Assembly: GCA_030655715.1 (NCBI GenBank)
Contig: JAUSPR010000209.1
Coordinates: 1-6,482, forward strand
Direction of reading: 5' to 3'
Length of the DNA stretch: 6,482 bases
Source: Thermoplasmata archaeon
Lineage (GTDB): Archaea; Thermoplasmatota; Thermoplasmata; SG8-5
The position numbers and the translations under genes are program-made. Position 1 is the first letter of the stretch. Each line of letters begins with the position of its first letter. This document shows, in pieces, positions 4,750 to 6,482 of the stretch. A model generated the notes under the pieces. It saw only the letters and a list, made by a program, of their open reading frames with translations, made no database searches and was not told the origin of the DNA.

Positions 4750-6482
4750 TCATCTTTTAACAACCATTTCTAGAAGAATCCCATCAGCTGTCCTGATCTT
4801 CATTTCATTGAATATCTTGCACGCGTATCTCATCTTCTTTGTTAGCCCCTTCCCATCAAACTTATTCAGTTGAAATCTAAATATTTTTCCACCATCCAGT
4901 ATATGGAGATCTCCATAATGGTTGATGAACTGTTTTGTTAACTGACCCATTCCCACCTTGCCTTCAAAGAATGTGTCTTTTGTATACAGTAGCGAGTTTT
5001 CTAAGAGTATCTTGAAATTTGCCATTATATGATCCATTTCAGTATCGATCTCATAAAACGGAGTGTCTTCAAGCTCCGTCTTCCACCGAGTCACTTCTGT
5101 TTTATTCTGTTCTATCGATTTCAAAATCAGTTTTTTCCGTTTACTGAGTGTCCTCTCCTTTTCCTCTAGAACTCTGATATTTTCCTGATGCAATCCTTCC
5201 AACTGCCCCGCCTCTTTGACCTTCTTTTCCCACCGTTTCCTTTGCTTGTTCTCATCTCCTTTGTGATATTTCAGCCGTTCATTGATCTTTTCTTTCTGGC
5301 TCTCCAGTTTCTTTAAATCAATTTTAAATCGGTCATTTCGTTTCTCCATCTGCCTTTTCACACATGCATGTTTTTCCATCTGGTTTTCAAGTCTTCTTTT
5401 ATCATAGGCCAGGGATTTCTCGGTTCTTTTGAATCTTTTATCGGCCATTCTGTTGAAGACCTTTTTCTTCTTAAAACCATGATTGACATTTAGATTGCAG
5501 TATTTTTTCATCTCCTTGAACTTTGCTTCCTGGCAAGGCCATCGATTGTAATACATGTCTGCGAGTTCTTTTCCGGACGAGATCTCATCATATGGTTGGT
5601 TAGTAGCAATAACCGATAACGAGTTGTTCTTCTTTTTGACCACGCTACATCTGACCATGTATGTCGTTTTATTTTTCCGTTTCCTATTTACGTTGCTCAA
5701 ATAGTCAAACTCCACCAGAGTTACCCAGCTCCTTACTCTGCCCTTTTTGTCGTTTTTATATGGTATAAAATCACTGTCTTTGACCGGTCTCAACACATTA
5801 TTATCTCTGATCTTAAGATCTTCAAAATGATATTGATTTGAATCCATCATCGTAAGAAGATAAGTATTCATTTTACGATCCTTGTTAATCTTATCGAATT
5901 CTTTGAACTGATCAAGGCTACAGCACTCGGCATCTACAATAACCATATTTGCTACTTCTCTTCCAATTGTATTCTCGAATTCTTCCACTATTGGCAACAG
6001 TTCCTTCGTTAAATGCCTATCTCCAGGACAGGTCCTGTGTAGCAATGGGTGTCCGTCTTTGCTATTGAGAACGACCTGTTCTATACCAGGCATTACACGA
6101 TCCATCATACCATGTTTTCCCTTTGGGATGTTCTTCAGTGTCCAAACTGCCTTGAAATGGCCATCGATATAAACTGGCATCTCAGTGTTTCCATAAAAGG
6201 TATTATAGTAACAGCGCAGGAGCGATCTGCTCATTTCATTTCCAATTTTGAGTGAGGTTAGTTCTCTTAAGAAGCGGTCTGTGGTCCTATACTTGACCTG
6301 GTTGCCACTTGGTGATGTGAATATTCCAAGAGTATTCCCCTCATAACTATCGAGGTCTATGGGGCGCTCCATGTCAAATACTGGTAGGAAAAAAAGGGTT
6401 CTTATATATCGGAGGAGGATAGATTTCTTATGTTTGTATATCCGCTTATCATCTGGTGAGGCTTCTTGTAGGTGTTGTTGAA
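4750..6482 (-). CDS. DDE transposase of an IS4-superfamily-like insertion sequence, N-terminus beyond the window
   Basis: This transposase catalyses DNA cutting and strand transfer for its insertion sequence. Numbering from the ATG at 6372, the likely catalytic residues are Asp70 (VYIDGHFKAV), Asp147 (MVIVDAECCS) and Glu282 (YYNRWPCQEAKFKEMK). The last motif resembles the Y-R-E-K signature of the IS4 superfamily, in the QE-x-x-FK form seen in a large group of unclassified transposases. A highly charged Lys/Glu-rich coiled coil follows (about 308-430), then a conserved-looking tail (YEIDTEMDHIMANFK). The ATG at 6372 is probably not the true start. The frame stays open for 36 more codons to the window edge with no start codon among them. 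The added peptide (RYIRTLFFLPVFD before the Met) reads like normal protein and fits this family's N-terminal region. No internal stop or frameshift is seen, so the gene may be functional. Its lower GC than the neighbours points to recent arrival. Confidence 0.85.
   Translation of the reverse strand, partial: QQHLQEASPDDKRIYKHKKSILLRYIRTLFFLPVFDMERPIDLDSYEGNTLGIFTSPSGNQVKYRTTDRFLRELTSLKIGNEMSRSLLRCYYNTFYGNTEMPVYIDGHFKAVWTLKNIPKGKHGMMDRVMPGIEQVVLNSKDGHPLLHRTCPGDRHLTKELLPIVEEFENTIGREVANMVIVDAECCSLDQFKEFDKINKDRKMNTYLLTMMDSNQYHFEDLKIRDNNVLRPVKDSDFIPYKNDKKGRVRSWVTLVEFDYLSNVNRKRKNKTTYMVRCSVVKKKNNSLSVIATNQPYDEISSGKELADMYYNRWPCQEAKFKEMKKYCNLNVNHGFKKKKVFNRMADKRFKRTEKSLAYDKRRLENQMEKHACVKRQMEKRNDRFKIDLKKLESQKEKINERLKYHKGDENKQRKRWEKKVKEAGQLEGLHQENIRVLEEKERTLSKRKKLILKSIEQNKTEVTRWKTELEDTPFYEIDTEMDHIMANFKILLENSLLYTKDTFFEGKVGMGQLTKQFINHYGDLHILDGGKIFRFQLNKFDGKGLTKKMRYACKIFNEMKIRTADGILLEMVVKR

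Larger units (their letters stand above)
4612..6482 (-). mobile_element. Insertion sequence, partial at the right edge
   Basis: The element is defined by the transposase gene and its AT-rich flank. The left border lies within 4612-4749; the right border is beyond the window because the transposase gene runs off the edge. Terminal inverted repeats and target duplication therefore cannot be read. It lies tail-to-tail with the zinc-ribbon gene, whose product appears complete, so the insertion seems not to have broken a gene on this side. Confidence 0.65.

Noticed and set aside
6402..6409. TATA-like ATATATAAG region upstream of the ATG at 6372, minus strand
   Set aside because: The transposase frame is open across it to the window edge and the encoded peptide looks genuine, so it is probably coding sequence and not a promoter.
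4612..6482. Search for terminal inverted repeats of the insertion sequence between the 4612-4749 gap and the right edge
   Set aside because: No convincing match was found by eye, and none is expected because the transposase gene, and hence the right end of the element, runs past the window.

Overview
The window looks archaeal. The evidence is a class III (type IV pilin-like) signal peptide of the archaeal kind, TATA-box promoters, a likely leaderless start, and a winged-helix/STAND/TPR protein of a type I associate with Thermoplasmatota. The phylum is inference from protein style, not a database result. The four genes on the left have moderate GC (about 55% in a hand-counted coding line). The right-hand transposase gene is clearly AT-richer (about 32-38% in hand-counted lines).

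Layout: (1) 25-519, minus strand, a small archaeal type IV pilin-like protein. It has its own TATA box, a hairpin abutting its Shine-Dalgarno sequence, and a hairpin-plus-U-tract terminator whose loop is the stop codon. (2) 520-780, a divergent control region with a 16-bp perfect palindrome on the pilin side and a cluster of TTGGCA/TGCCAA half-sites on the other side. The cluster includes a 15-bp direct repeat with a 21-bp period. (3) 781-3087, plus strand, a 768-residue protein with an N-terminal winged helix, a central STAND/NB-ARC-type NTPase and six C-terminal TPR-like repeats. (4) 3084-3806, a creatininase-family metallohydrolase that overlaps the previous gene by ATGA and so is probably translationally coupled. 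(5) 3862-4611, a zinc ribbon joined by a proline-rich linker to a LURP-one/Tubby-like domain. (6) 4612-4749, a short convergent gap. (7) 4750 to the right edge, minus strand, an intact but incompletely captured DDE transposase of an insertion sequence. Its reading frame stays open through the window edge, so its real start lies outside.

How the genes may work together: genes 3-5 form a plausible co-transcribed unit. A ligand- or protein-sensing STAND ATPase that can also bind DNA is coupled to a hydrolase, followed by a zinc-ribbon/lipid-binding-type protein. The repeat cluster upstream of the STAND gene is a natural candidate operator for its own winged helix. A sensor-effector or regulatory module is inference, and no single gene here proves it. 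The pilin gene is divergent and may be independent. The insertion sequence sits tail-to-tail beside the unit and has not interrupted any recognisable gene.
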